64,000 nt of DNA from Serinus canaria (lineage: Eukaryota > Chordata > Aves > Passeriformes > Fringillidae), in contig NC_066315.1 in NCBI RefSeq assembly GCF_022539315.1, positions 100,359,990 through 100,423,989 of the forward strand. The letters run 5' to 3'. A program made the position numbers and the translations under genes. Shown here piece by piece: positions 37,371-50,200 of the stretch (position 1 is the stretch's first letter; every line of letters begins with the position of its first letter). Below the pieces are notes generated by a model. The model was not told where the DNA came from, did not search any database, and saw nothing but the letters and a program-made list of their open reading frames with translations.

Positions 37371-40300
37371 AAAGCCATATTAATGTCATTCTATCTGAAT
37401 GTGAGCTCTCACCCCAAGTTACAGTTCTTACTGTAAAAATATTCCTTTTAGTTGGTGACATTATTCACAGATTAGTTACTTTTTCCCACTGTTAGGGAAA
37501 CTGAGGCCCTGAGAAACCAAGTGGCTTGCACCGGCTTTGCACATCAAACCAGAGCAGAGGCTTGCCCCAGGCTTCTGTTCCTCATCAGCTGCCAAAACTA
37601 GAAATCATCTCTTCCAGACTTCTTGTTGCTTACTTCTTTTCCTCCTCCTTACTTGCAAATTACTTGGGAAAACAAATGCTTTTACATTTCTTTGGAGTCA
37701 ATAGTTCCCTTGGTGGCCACGCTGACATCATCAGTATGCCATTGCTGAAAGTGTTGGTTAGCCCCCTTTGGGAAGGAGCTTTGATAAAATGCACTTGTGC
37801 TTGAACATACGAGTGAATTTGAAGCCTGAGTCCAAAATTCAGTGACTGCTTTGAACAAAAGTCGACTTTGTAATGAAAAAAGAAAAATTGCCTGCAGCCT
37901 GGGTATGTTTGAGATATCTGCAGAACACCAGGACTGTCAGACCTGCGATGCAAGATCAAGATTGAAAGTGGCTGCTGCAACATGACATGAGAAATAACCA
38001 ACCTTAGCACAAGAATGAGACTGGATACAAGTGGACCAAAAGTCTGTTACAAAAACCCAGGGGCACTGTAAAACAGGGCCATACTTTTAATTTCTGTTTG
38101 GCCATTTGTGTATCTGAGGCACATTGCAAGCGACCCATCACCAAATACAAACACTGAACAAAACCATGAAAGAAAATTTCCCACCTGCTCCCTCAAGGCA
38201 ATACTCAAGTTCTACCCAGTCCAGCTGGCCACTTGGCTCAGATGTGGTCAGAAGGGCAGGAGGGCTTCCTCCTCCCCCCGCTAGGGAACAGCTCTATTTT
38301 TAACAGTGCTGCCTGGAACAAGTTCAGTTTCCTACTCTTTGTCCATCCGCTGTTGCAAGTTTGCCAAGTGAAATGAAGACCGCAAGCAGTGCTCTGTAAG
38401 GGATGAAAATCCCATTTCCCAAAGGATGTTATTAACCTGGAGAAGCATTGGCCCCAAAAGAGCTACAAGAAGAATAAAAACTAGGAAAGTAGCTCCCAGG
38501 TGCATTAGATGCTACTTGACTTGAGACTTTTAAACACAAGCTTGTCAGATCACATTACTCCATTTTTCAGTTTGGAAATGAAATCTGCTTCTCTAGATAG
38601 TTTATACATAATTGCCAAAACTTCCATTTTCTCAAAGAAAATAATCAAAATCAAAGTTCAATTTCAGTCTGACAAAATATAAGCAGTAATGAATAGCACT
38701 ATACATGCATTTAAATTTTTCCAGAAGTTTTCCTTTGTCTTCAGCAATCAAAACCATTATTTCTCTGACCCGTTTCATGGCTCTTCAGAGCAACAAGATA
38801 TAAGAAGGGCATTTTTTGTCCAGATTGCAACAGATTTTGAATCTGCTGGTTTAGCTGTTTGAGGTACTTTTCTTTTCCTTAAGTCACAGTATCACTAAGC
38901 CGTTGTGCAAACAACAGGAGGTTCAAACAACATTTATGAAGACATTTTTACCACACCCATTTTCATGGTATTTGAGTGCCATGAATGGATGGCAGTGCTG
39001 CAGAGGTTTAGGATGGCTGGGTGAAGAAATATCTTTGGCCCCTGTTTGCTGTGCTTCCAGATGAATGTCACCAACATATAAGCACTGGCTGTTCCAGTTG
39101 GTGTTTCCAACAGCCTCGCCCAAGGCCTGATCCACGCCTCGCTCTGGTCAGTGGCAATACCCCAGCCAAGCTCTCTGAGAGCTGGACCTGGCTCTCAAGC
39201 TCTGGTTACAGCAACAGCACCATGAAATTTGTGGTTGTAGTAAATTAATTCTACATAGAGAAGCTCCTCTTTGCCTCTGAATCGTCAAATCAAAATCACA
39301 TTTTAAATGCTGGGAGCGAGTGAAGAAACAAGAAGGAGAGAGCTTATTTTATGAAAAACCATTGGCTAAGTTTGAGCTTTTTACATCTTTCTTTGATTTT
39401 TTCTGTCTGGGATGGCCCAAGCTCTGTAGGGTCTACTCTTACATCATTTTATACCCTTATTTCCATCTACTTCTTAAACCATTCTAGAAAAACCAAAAAA
39501 ACCCTTATTCAGATAACCACCTCATTTCTGTGAAACCATCAAGTCTATTCTAGCAGATGGGCTTTGTGTTTTAATGTGCATATCTCTTTGTGTATTTGAA
39601 AAAAAAGAGAAAAGAGCCTATAGACAATGGCCACAATAACTTCATTTTACAATGCTTGGTCTATACTTTCTATGTTTGTTTCCAGGTAACAGGACTTTAA
39701 CATGTGCATTGTGTCTTGTGTGACTAAAATAAATTCATTTCCAAAACACACTTATCAGACTAGTTATCGCAATAAAGGATAGACCTCTGTGGTAACCTGC
39801 TCCACCTCAGAGCCTTAATTGCCAGGACAGCCTTACCACAGGTACACGTTTGACAAAACTAAACCCAGATTCAGCATCCCTTAAAGCAACCATAAAATCC
39901 ACTGTCTTCAGTAGCTCCACTGAAGAAAAAAATCTCTGGTAGGGGAAGGTCAAGTAGTCTGCACAACTTGGGAGCCAAACATTTAGGAAATATTGCCAGA
40001 GGTTCCTTCAATTACTCTTTTAACAAAGAATAAGAAAGAAATCAGCAGCTTAAACACCTTACTCTAAATACTTAAAAAAAATAGAGGAAGTAATGGATAA
40101 ACCCTATTTCTGCTATACCCCATAAAGTATGGCATTTTCAGTTCAGATTGAAAGAAGAAACAAACCAATCACCATTTCTTTTAAATCATTAAACAAATTA
40201 ACTTCTTCCTCAAGCAGCCGAAGCCAAAATAAGAAACCACATAGAGGATATTTCTCTGTATCAAACAGTCTCCAGACTCATCTTGTGGCTTCTAACTCAA

Positions 40301-42979
40301 GGTGGATGTGTAAAAAAACTTCTCTCTACTTATTTTGATTAATTTGCCATAGGCAATTCACCAGAATCTGACAGACACTTGATTCTTTGTGAATTAGTCA
40401 CTCCACTCCTTTTCAATAAATCTTTATGTCCCTTCTGTTTAAAAACATAATATAGCCATTAGTAAATCCTAGCTGTGCTGGCCCATCCTATTCTTCCCCA
40501 CAGCAGAAAGTGTCCCACACACTCGCTGCCTCCATTCTTTCCCATCCTCTCCCTCTTTTAAGTATTTTTCACCACCAGATTGGCATTGGCAGCCAGCCAA
40601 CCAGTCAGCACTTTACCTAGACAAGTGCTATGCTGATATGCCTAGATCTTTGAAGTGTCACACAACAAGTCCAACAAGTTAGTTTCCCTCCTATTTTAAT
40701 ACTTTTTGCAGAGGGCCTCAGCCACAAAGTACATTTCCCATCAGTTTTGGGGTTTGATTTTTTTCTTTCAAAACAGCTCCTTTCTGTGCAAACTTCTGAT
40801 GACGACTTCCTTTTTGAAATGCTTTGACCTCCATGGTATTTTTGGGAATATGCATGAGAAATGCCTTTGTGAATATTACATTATACCTAAATTAGGTATA
40901 CACGCCAGGAACTCCAGTTCAGAAAGTCATGGTTGGATTGGTTAATGCCATTTTTAATGAGCACTGATGTGACATGCTGCCTAGATCAAAGTGCAGAGAG
41001 CTGTTATTTGTCACTGCTTCTCATTACAGCACATTTTGAAGAGGGACACGGCAATGAAACAAGTAGGACTGGGCATATTTAAAGAAAAATAACATGCAGA
41101 AGGCTGATAAAATACATAGCCTTAAAATGACAAAAAACTAAGGGAAAAAAAGAAGACAAGAAAAAAACAAAGTATAGTTTGTGTTGTCTTTTGCAAGTTC
41201 TCCCATATCTGAACTCACTGGGTATTGATTTCATTTTATTTCATTACCACATCTGAAGCTGCGCTGATGGTAAATCGCAAGCAGAGCCCAATTAACAAAG
41301 TCGTCCAGTGGAGCAGTGAAGGCATTGCCCTTTCCTCTTATGAAAAGCTGTTTGCTGCCATGGGGGGCTGTCACTTCCCAGGAGAGAAACCATGACCTTC
41401 TGGGATAACTGCCTTTTGCAAGAAATAATTTTTTTCAGGTGATTCTCAGCCTCATCTTTTTGCAAATTTTTATGTTGCTCGATCTGGGGATGGTAAAACA
41501 GATTGTGCCTATAAGAAGCCTCTCCTTTTGGATGTTGCTGCTTTTATGCAATTACATTCAAACTCCTAATCCTTCATTACTGCTCACAGCGATACTGGCC
41601 TACCTTTTATATTCAGTTAAATAGCAGAAGTTACATTAGGAGACTTCCTACATGTCATATTACCCATGTGTGTGCCAAACACATGAGATTCTTCAGATTG
41701 GCTTCTTCCACCAGGCAGGATCCCTTAGTAATAACCTGCTCAACCAACATTCCACTTTCCCACACACATCACCTTTCTTTTCTCCTTCTAACACCCATTT
41801 GCACACCCATCATTATGTTACTGATAACCCTGACAGTGACTTCTCTTAGGGGAGGCAACCAGCAGACACAGATCTGAAGTATATCACAGGTCCTCAAGAT
41901 TCAGATGTTTGTACTGTATTTTGGGTGGATATTGTTGTTTTCCTTGCTCGTTGTATCTGACTCATTTACTGAACTTGCAGATAAAGAAAAATTACTTGGG
42001 TGTCTCTGCTATTGTAGGATTGTTACAAGTGGTAAAATCAGAATTTTGACCTGGATACACAACATTTTTCCCAATGCACTGCGTCTGCAGCATGAATCAC
42101 CTCCCTTCACACGCTCACCTGACAAACATCTCTGTCGCAACTACAGGAGAAGACGATGAGCAACCAACGTGGGGTAAAGGCATTTTTACAGCCTTACCCA
42201 GTGTTAGTTGATCGTGTTCATGGACACCTCTTTCTTGGAGGATGTTGCCTTTCTCTGTCCATGTCTGTCCAGGTCATTGAGAGGATATCTGATCACCACA
42301 GGCTTGTACAGACCAACACCCAGTGCTCTGGAAACCACCCTTTCTGGCTGGAAAGACATTTGTCTGAAGGTGCAAGTGTAACCCTGGGAATCCAAGGCAC
42401 TGGTGCACTGACTCTGACTCACCACTTACTTGCTTCTGTCACAGTTTCCTCCCTGTATAAGTGAGGAAGATTAAGTTTATTCTTCCCTCTCAAGGGACTT
42501 GGAAGGAATCAACATTGCTTGTATTTCTTTTTAAGCATGCAGCATGTAAACTCTTTAGCTCAGTTAAGCTGTTCAAAACGTAGTTATGTTGATTTTCCCA
42601 ATATTTCTTCCAATTTGTTACACATTCTTTGCCATGAGGCCCTACTGCTGAGCCCACAAGACCAAACACAAACTGGAAAATATGACATCCCTATCCAGAG
42701 GACATCACAGACGAAAAGTCCCCTGATTAAACTCAGGCAGGAGTCACTCACAGGTACATCAAGTCCATGCGTGTTTCCATGACCAGGGCCTAAGACTAGA
42801 GAAAAAAGCAAAACTAACCAACAGGAGACATGGGGTGAATGCGTGCAGGAGAGCGCAGCACCAAAAGCATCCCTGACATGCATTTGTAGCTTATAAAATG
42901 CCGGATTTACATGGAAAGCAGTAACTACAAAGAGGTTTCCTTTCGCAGAGAGGACGCACATCAACTTTCTTTCTATTCA
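37371..42979. other. Intergenic region immediately upstream of APCDD1
   Basis: No gene was seen. TCF/LEF-type motifs occur at 40983-40991 (AGATCAAAG) and 41294-41300 (AACAAAG), and a near-perfect palindrome at 40882-40900 (arms TATACCTAA and TTAGGTATA). The block 41,200-41,420 keeps several CpGs and looks non-repetitive. Confidence 0.5.
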
Positions 42980-44250
42980 GCTTATGGTCGCGACGGCGAA
43001 GTGCCGCTTCGCACCCCCAGGGAAGAGAGATTCCGGCCGGCCCCGGGAGCCACAGAACAGCCGGCACCTCCGTGCCCGCAGCCGCGGGAGGACGGAGCAG
43101 CCGCTCGCTCTCTCCCACGGGATGCCCAGCCCGCCACGTGCACATCCCAGCCGCCGCCCGATGGCAAAGCCCCGAGGTGCCCGGTGCCCACACGGCGCGG
43201 TGTCCGCTCCGTGCCGCCCCCGCGGATCCGCCCGGCGGGTCCCGAGCGCCCCTTCCCCCGCCGCGGGTGCGCTCTCCGCCGCTGCCGCCAGCCCAGCGGC
43301 GGGGCCGCCCCCTCCCCGCCCCGGGGGGAGTCCCCACCTCCCGACCACTCCTCCTCCTCCTGCTGTAAGGGGAAATATGAAGCGGAGCCGTCCCCGCGCT
43401 GCGCGGAGACGAGTAGGGACGCGGGAGCGGCAGCGGAGGCGCGGACATCCTCGGGCACCGAGCGGCGGCGGCCGAGCCGGAGCCCTGCCGGGTCGGCGGC
43501 GTGCGGGGCGGGAGCCCTGAGGAGCTACGGCAGCGGCGGCGCCGACCCCGGAGGGTGCCCGTGGCCCCCGGCCCGCCAGCCGCCTGCCCCCCAGCGCCGG
43601 GCCGTGGGCTGCCCGCGGCGGCGCTGAGGCGCGGGCGGCGCGGCGGGAGTGGCGGCGGCCGGAGCGCAGGAGCGGGCGAGGAGCGCTGCGAGCCGCGGAG
43701 ATGTCCGTCCCGTACGGCAGCCTCATGCGGTACCTGTTCCCAGCCCTGCTGCTGCACGGTGAGTGCGCTGCCGGCGCGGCTGCCGGCGGGTCTCGGTCCG
43801 CGGGGTGCCCCCGAAAGCGGCTGGGCTGCGAGGGGACCCGGAGCCGCTCTAGCGGCAGAGGGGCGAGGGTGGGTGCGCTTTCCCGTCGTGGCCGCGGGCA
43901 CTGGGTCCCGCCTGCCCGGGACAGAGGATGGGAAGCGGGCAGCCCCCGCTGGCTCTGCCGGACCCCCGTGTTAGCGGCACCCCTGCGCAGCACGCATGGG
44001 AGCGGCACTGCCGGCGTGGGTAAAACCATGCCGAAAGCGACCCGCTCCCGAGCGTGTGTCGGCGGATTGCGTTGCAGCCTGGGACTCCTTGGATGGAGCA
44101 GTTGGTCCGGACACCTCACACAAAGTTTCTTTACTCGCCTCCGGCAAGAGCTGGCGCTGCCGAACTCCGGCACGTTTGGCCGAGACGCCCTGCGGGGCCC
44201 GCGTTCTTCCTCTTATCGGGAAGCGTTTTTTGGCGTGGAGATGTTACCTG
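42980..44250 (+). promoter_or_regulatory. CpG island with probable APCDD1 promoter and 5' UTR
   Basis: Base composition changes sharply near 42,985 from AT-rich DNA to very GC-rich, CpG-dense sequence, and fades after about 44,250 inside intron 1. Perfect GC boxes of Sp/KLF type sit at 43314-43322 (CCCCGCCCC) and 43505-43512 (GGGGCGGG). I see no TATA box at a sensible distance, as usual for CpG-island promoters with dispersed initiation. The transcription start cannot be set from sequence alone; the 321 ATG-free bases before the start codon are the likeliest 5' UTR. One LEF/TCF-like TACAAAG lies just upstream at 42926-42932. Long open frames on both strands here (up to 398 codons on the minus strand, 42977-44173) are by-products of few AT-rich stop codons and are not proposed as genes. 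Confidence 0.85.
43701..43758 (+). CDS. APCDD1: APCDD1 coding exon 1 (signal peptide)
   Basis: This exon encodes 19 codons plus one base, reading [19 protein letters not shown] and then a split Gly codon. The [11 protein letters not shown] core is the known APCDD1 signal peptide. The start at 43701 is supported by an in-frame TGA at 43518-43520 with no in-frame ATG between, and by the absence of any ATG in the 321 bases upstream (the nearest is at 43377). The start context is GCGGAG followed by ATG, with G at -3. The donor is CACG|GTGAGT, close to consensus; the intron is phase 1. The exon lies inside the CpG island. Confidence 0.96.
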
Positions 44251-47200
44251 GGAAGCCTTCGGTAGCAAAGTGTGCCAGCACCGGATCTTGTGCGCAACTA
44301 AAATTGTTTTGCTGCAGAGAACAAAAATTCTCGGTGTTATTACACACAGTCCTGCTTTGACAGCCTCTCAGTTTAACCCTGGACTGACATCTCTCTGAAA
44401 CTGCAGAGTAGACAAAATTTTAGTGAGAAAAGTCAGCGTATTTAAACTTGAGAGTTTAGCTTGTAAATTCATTTTTAGGCCTCTAAAGAGATAACCCATC
44501 TTTCCAGAAAGCCAGTGTTCTTCAAGAGAAACTTCTGAAAAGGAGGCAGTTTAATGGGCTGCTTAGGTATGTCTAACATTTGGCAGCCAGATTTGAAAAA
44601 TCTGGGTTTGATGTCCTTCTGAAAGTGCGACCCCAGCTACTCGGTTACAGCATCATTTTGGAGAGTGTTCCTAATTCTGAAGTCCTTTGTAGCATCCAGT
44701 GTCCGTCAGTTAAATTTCTTAGGACCCCAAGCTTAATTGTAAAAAGAGGAATTTTTTTAACTGTTAAAATGCAAGTGACCTACATGGATTCAGTGGGAGA
44801 TCTGTGAGCTGGGGTTAAGGATTTCAAAGCTATTCCTGGGGTTGATTTTGTGAAGCAGGGATTGTCTCTCTCTGTGTTTGTACAAGTGCTAAGCACACAC
44901 TATGGTATTTAATAAATAATAAAGAGCATGGGCTTCTGATGGTATATTTTGTTTAGAGAAAGAAAGAGTAGGAGGCTCTGATCCCCAGGAGGGGGTTTAT
45001 ACTCTTCTCACAGCTCAGCTATGAGATCCGGAGAGCATAGAAACATGTTTAGCTGAGCCAGACCTGACAGGACGCCAGAGGTGTTCTTTAAACTCTGTGA
45101 TCTGAGATGTAAAAGTTGAAATGGGAGACTTGAAGTTAGAGGGTAAAGAGAGGAGGTGTAATTGCAGGGTTGGACTCCCTGGCTCATCTGCTTGGAATTA
45201 CAGAGCAGAGCTGAATGCTGGCTGGAGCAGGAAACAAATCAGGGCCAGTGATCAGATCAAAACAGCAACTGCCAAAAGAGGATGATGAAGAAAAGTCATC
45301 CATTTCTTCCATCTGCAGTTATATTTCACCAAATAACATAAACCAAAGTTCTTGTAGAAAGATACAACTCACTGCCTTGTATATGAAGACAAGTACCTTG
45401 GTAATGTAGCAGTTCACAGTTTGGATCAGAGTTTCAAGAGTTTGGAAACTACTGCCCTCTTACAAACTTGAAAATTATATCAATGGCACTGAAATGTAGC
45501 CCATGGAAATGTATTTACCTTGTTGGCTTTAACATGGTCTAGAGCTTTTCCATCCATGCCATAAAGTCAGTAGAAGCATCCTTGGATCCGCAGCTATCCC
45601 AAATTGCTTATGTGTAAGAATAACCAGCAATCCCAGGGGGTTGCAGTGTTAAGCCTCTTTGCAGCATGCAGTGTTTTCTTTCTGGATTTCTATTGCATAT
45701 GGCAATTCGAGGGTTAAAAGTGAGTGAGTGTGGGTGGGTGGTTGAGGCTTTTTAGGGCTTAAAGCTTTGTGACACAAGTTAAAATGTCCTGTAAGGCTAG
45801 AGCTCCTGCTTTCATTACATTAAGAAATGCCTGCTTTAACATCACTGAGTTGAAATTTGGAAAAACTAGTTTTCATTAATCAAAATAAAACCTGTGCATG
45901 TACAGTGTCACAAAAAAAAAAAAAAAAAAAAAAAAAAACAGGTTTGCAGCTGGAAGTTGTCCATTATCACTGTTTTCTTTGCTTAGACAAAAAGCCACAG
46001 AAGTTTCAGATGTCAAACACTAAGATCATTCAAGTCCAGAAAACCTGAATAATAAGAGCTACGTTCAAGTGGATTCAAAACAAATTTGGCTAATTTATTT
46101 TGTAAACATAACCTTTTCTTTTTATAAATAGAGATGCTTAAAAAACACTTTAGCGTATTTCTGATTATGCTACTGCTAGAGTAATGAGTTAGAAACTTTA
46201 AAACAATTAGTCGATAACATCATGGAAATGGAACTAATAAAGATGACAAAAACAAGACTGATAGGCTTTTCAGAGCAAAATTGTTTATGCTCTTAAAAGT
46301 TCTCTGGCAGTGTTGCTTAAATTAGTTATATAGGAGTGTTTTATTTCAAAACTTTTTCAGGAAAATAATAAGTATCGGGAGATATAAATACCCATAGCCA
46401 TAAAATGAACATATATTGTGCTCTGTGCTAGAGACATATGTCATTTGTTTCCTCAGTTAAATAATGCATTTCAAAATTTGGAAGACAATAAAAAAATAGG
46501 AGGACGCAGTGCTTAGTGTAGAACTTGGAGAATTCGCAGGGAGAGTTAGAAGATGGACTAAATTTTATTTACAATTTTGTCAGCATAAATTCCATTTCAC
46601 TCATTTTTGTAGCTTGACTGAGGGCTAACACAGTGGTAAGATGTTGATGTCATCAACAGAGAGGGCAACTTTTTTGTGCTCTGTAGGGTGTCTGTAGAAA
46701 GTAGACTGGCAGACAATGGGGCCCAAAAGTTGCCTCAACCACACTGGAGGCAAATACCTTCAGCTATTCAAGATAAGAGTATTTCATTACTGAGGTGATT
46801 ATTTAGGGCTGATAGAGGGCAGGATTAGATGTACTGAGTTTGTTTAGCTCTCTCTTCACCTAGACATGATGAGTCCAGGGGAGCTGGGGGCAGTTCTGCA
46901 AGAATAACCCCAGTGCCAAGGTGTGGGTGCAGGATGGAGCAGATGCTCTGACAGAGAGCAGATGTTTCTTGCAAGGAGGGCAAGACCAAACCGCCATTGA
47001 TACTGAACTGCACAGACATCCCAGCGCTGCACCCATTCCTGTCAGGGACAGAGTTCCCACTGCCCTGAAGGAAGATGGGCTTTAACCCTTCAGGGTTTCA
47101 TAAAGAAACCCTCACTCTGGGCAGTGCCATTTCACCTTGCACACGTAGCAGCAGCCATCCCAATTAAGAACTCCAGCTAAGCAGAGGTTATGGGCTCTGT

Positions 47201-50200
47201 GACTGCTTAGCTCTTGGTTCTCTGACCCCTTCCAAGAGAGGGCATTGAATAAGGACCAAGCTATAGGGTAGCAGGGGACCTCCATGCTGGGCCTGTCAGC
47301 TTTCAGGGGGTTACTTTTGAGCTGTCTCATGCAGACATACTTTGGATCCCTCCTCAGGATCTTCCATGCTCTGAAGCATTCATTTTGCCTCTTCGAAAGC
47401 TGCACTTGGAAACTGTGTGCACAAGAGAGGCAACAGATACATGTGAAAGGAAGTCATTGTCCTGTCTGCTTCCCTGGCCATAAAACCCAGCTTTCCTTTC
47501 CCAACCCTTTTGTTTGCAGTAGCTAATTTGGGCCCCAGTCTTGCGAGGACTCTTTGAAGTTTCAAGTGCAGGGAAAACACTGGTAAACACAGCTCGTGGC
47601 TTGGTAACAGGACATTATATTATGTCCATGGCAATTATGTAAGCTTGCACTGGAGCTAAAAGCCTGTCATAGGCATTATCTGACACTATCCCACATCAAG
47701 AAAGAGCATGATCCAAATGTCTATTTATTTAATTGTGCAGGGCAACTGCCCAGATAAGGAGAGCTATAAAGTTAATCCAGCCAATTATTCCTTATCTGTT
47801 GTAAGGTTTCTCCAGTTTCAGACAAGTTCTAACTTGAAAAGAGGTTGCTGCAGGAGTAAAGCATGAATGTTAAAATATTTCTGTCAGAGATTAGGCCATT
47901 GCTTATTTTGAACTTATGCTATCACTCCAGTTTGTTTTATTTCGTAATAAAATTTTGTTCTTCTGTATTTACATCTCTAGAAATTAGGAAAAAAAAAAAA
48001 AAGGTGGTTCCTGCTGAGCAATCCCAGTCTAAAGCCAGGTTTGAATCCTACTCTGAGGTAACATCTCTTCAATGATCTAGCAAAGGATGAACCTGCTGAA
48101 CACCTGGTAGCTTTCAGACTGGTTTAAAGAGCTGCTCTTGGACGTGTTCGAAGCCGTGGTTTAGATTCTGGTAGAGGCGTTCATTAAACTGATAAAATCT
48201 AAATAGTTTAAGATATTCACTTTGTGCTTTACTCTACTGCTGTCTGGCGTAGCTCTGAACAGAATTTGGCCTGGGTGTTGAGGCACAAATTAAATTAAAA
48301 CTATCTGTGTCCAAGCACAACTCTACATATTATATTTGTTGCAGTTGTACAGGATTTGCATGCTATTTTTCAGAAAACCAAAACATTCATTCTTGCAGCT
48401 TGCAGTTTTTTTCAGAAATGTTGGCAGAGAGCTTTGTCATAACCATTTTTGAAACACGTTTGGGTAATGGGCTGCCAACAGATTGCCCTTTCAAGATCTG
48501 TATTTTACTCGCAGCGATGTGCAGAAATCTTTGAAGAACTTGAAAGTAACCTATCTTCCCTTAACAATTATTTTTATCTTGAATGGTTGTTCACATCAGA
48601 TACAGGTTTATAGGTCAACGTGAGAGCCTGAAGCCCTCTGTCTGGTGTGGTGCATGCTCCTATCCAGGTCTCACTGGCATGGCAGCTGTACAGGCCTCCA
48701 CTTTCCCTCTCAGATGGATGTTGGACCCTGCCCCTGTAAAGTGGGAGCTGAGATCACAGGCCCTCAAAGGTCTGTGTCATCTCTGAGGGTCTGGGCAGGG
48801 ATCCCCAGTGAGCTGTAGCACCTCTTTTATGCTGTATTCAGTTAGTTTCATGCTAAAGCTGTGTCACTGCTAGGGCTTGATTTTGAAACAAAAGCATAAC
48901 ATGCTTTTGTTTTGCCACCTGGTATTTCAAGTGCATTCTGGAATTTTCCTTTTCCTTTTGGACTTGCTCCTTTGTGAAAACAAATGCTGTGGGGTGGGGA
49001 ATACAATCACACCAATCTCTAGTTGTGGTGTAGCTAAAGTGAGAGCCAACCAGAGGCTTCACAGAATTATTCATGCAAAGATTTTTTTGTTTGTTTGTTT
49101 GACTTCTGTCAGACTTTTGAGTAGTAACAAAGTGGGTGGATTTTGGGTTTCTATTTTTTAACAAGTGGGTAATATTCTTTCATAACGCACAAAAATTTAG
49201 TCAGTCAGTCAGAGAGAGAGTCTGAAGTATTCTCAGCTGAGTCTAAGATACTCAGTCGTGGAGATACTGAAACCTACCATCTGTCAGTGCTATAGAGAAT
49301 AGCAGACTTGGATCTCTCTGAATGAAAGTAATGGCTCCAACTATGTTGCAACTGCATCTACTATCCAAAGTGGGCTTCTAAAGAGTCATGAAAATATTTT
49401 CCCAGTTTTGTGAATGCATGTTTTAACCTTGAGCCTTTCCAGCAATGTCTCATTTAACATGGCCAAATGGACCTTTTAAAATAAGTGAGTCATCCCTGCA
49501 GTTCCTCAGCTTTGCAGAACACCTCGTGTGCACTGCCAAGGGTGGAGCAGGGGGCACTGCGCTGCCTCTGAGCACCTGCTGCGAGGAAAAACACAGAAGA
49601 TGGTGTTTGATTTACTGCTCTGTGTGGGAAGCATGTCACTGGTCTCAGTGTTTGACCTGCAGATGGTACAGGGGGAAGTTACATCTCCTTTGTGTGGCAG
49701 TTGTATCTACAGGCATACGTCAGGAACTACAAAAGTGTTGAAGTGACTTCTTTGTAAGGAAGAAGTTTGCACTAAATTAAGTATTTCCTTGCTCCAGCAA
49801 GTCAAACATAGGTAAAGGTCCCATTGCTCTCTTTCAGTTTTATACTGTATTTTATATTCTGATATTCTGGTTCTGTGATGGTGTTTAGCATTATTGAGAA
49901 CAGCCCCAAGGACAAAGACTTGGAGGTGTTGGTTGATGAGAAGCTCAGTATTTGCACTTGGAGCCCAGAAAGCCAAACATTCCAGGCTGCATCTCAAACA
50001 GAGTGAGCAGCAGGGCAAGGCAGGGGATTCTGTCCCTCTGCTCTGGGGAGATCCCACTTCAAGTACTGTGTCCAGTTCTGGGGTCCCCAGCATAAGAATT
50101 ACATGGGCATGCTGGAACAAGTCCAAAGGAGGGCAGGAAGATACTCAGAGGGCTGGAGAACCTCTCCTGTGGCAACAGGCTGATAGAGCTGGGGTTGTTC

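Noticed and set aside
42911..43627. Plus-strand open frame of 238 codons just before exon 1
   Set aside because: It is out of register with APCDD1, low in complexity and explained by GC content; no family resemblance.
42977..44173. Minus-strand open frame of 398 codons
   Set aside because: It lies wholly over the GC-rich island, is Arg/Pro/Ala-rich without any domain, and overlaps APCDD1 exon 1; long frames are expected where stop codons are depleted.
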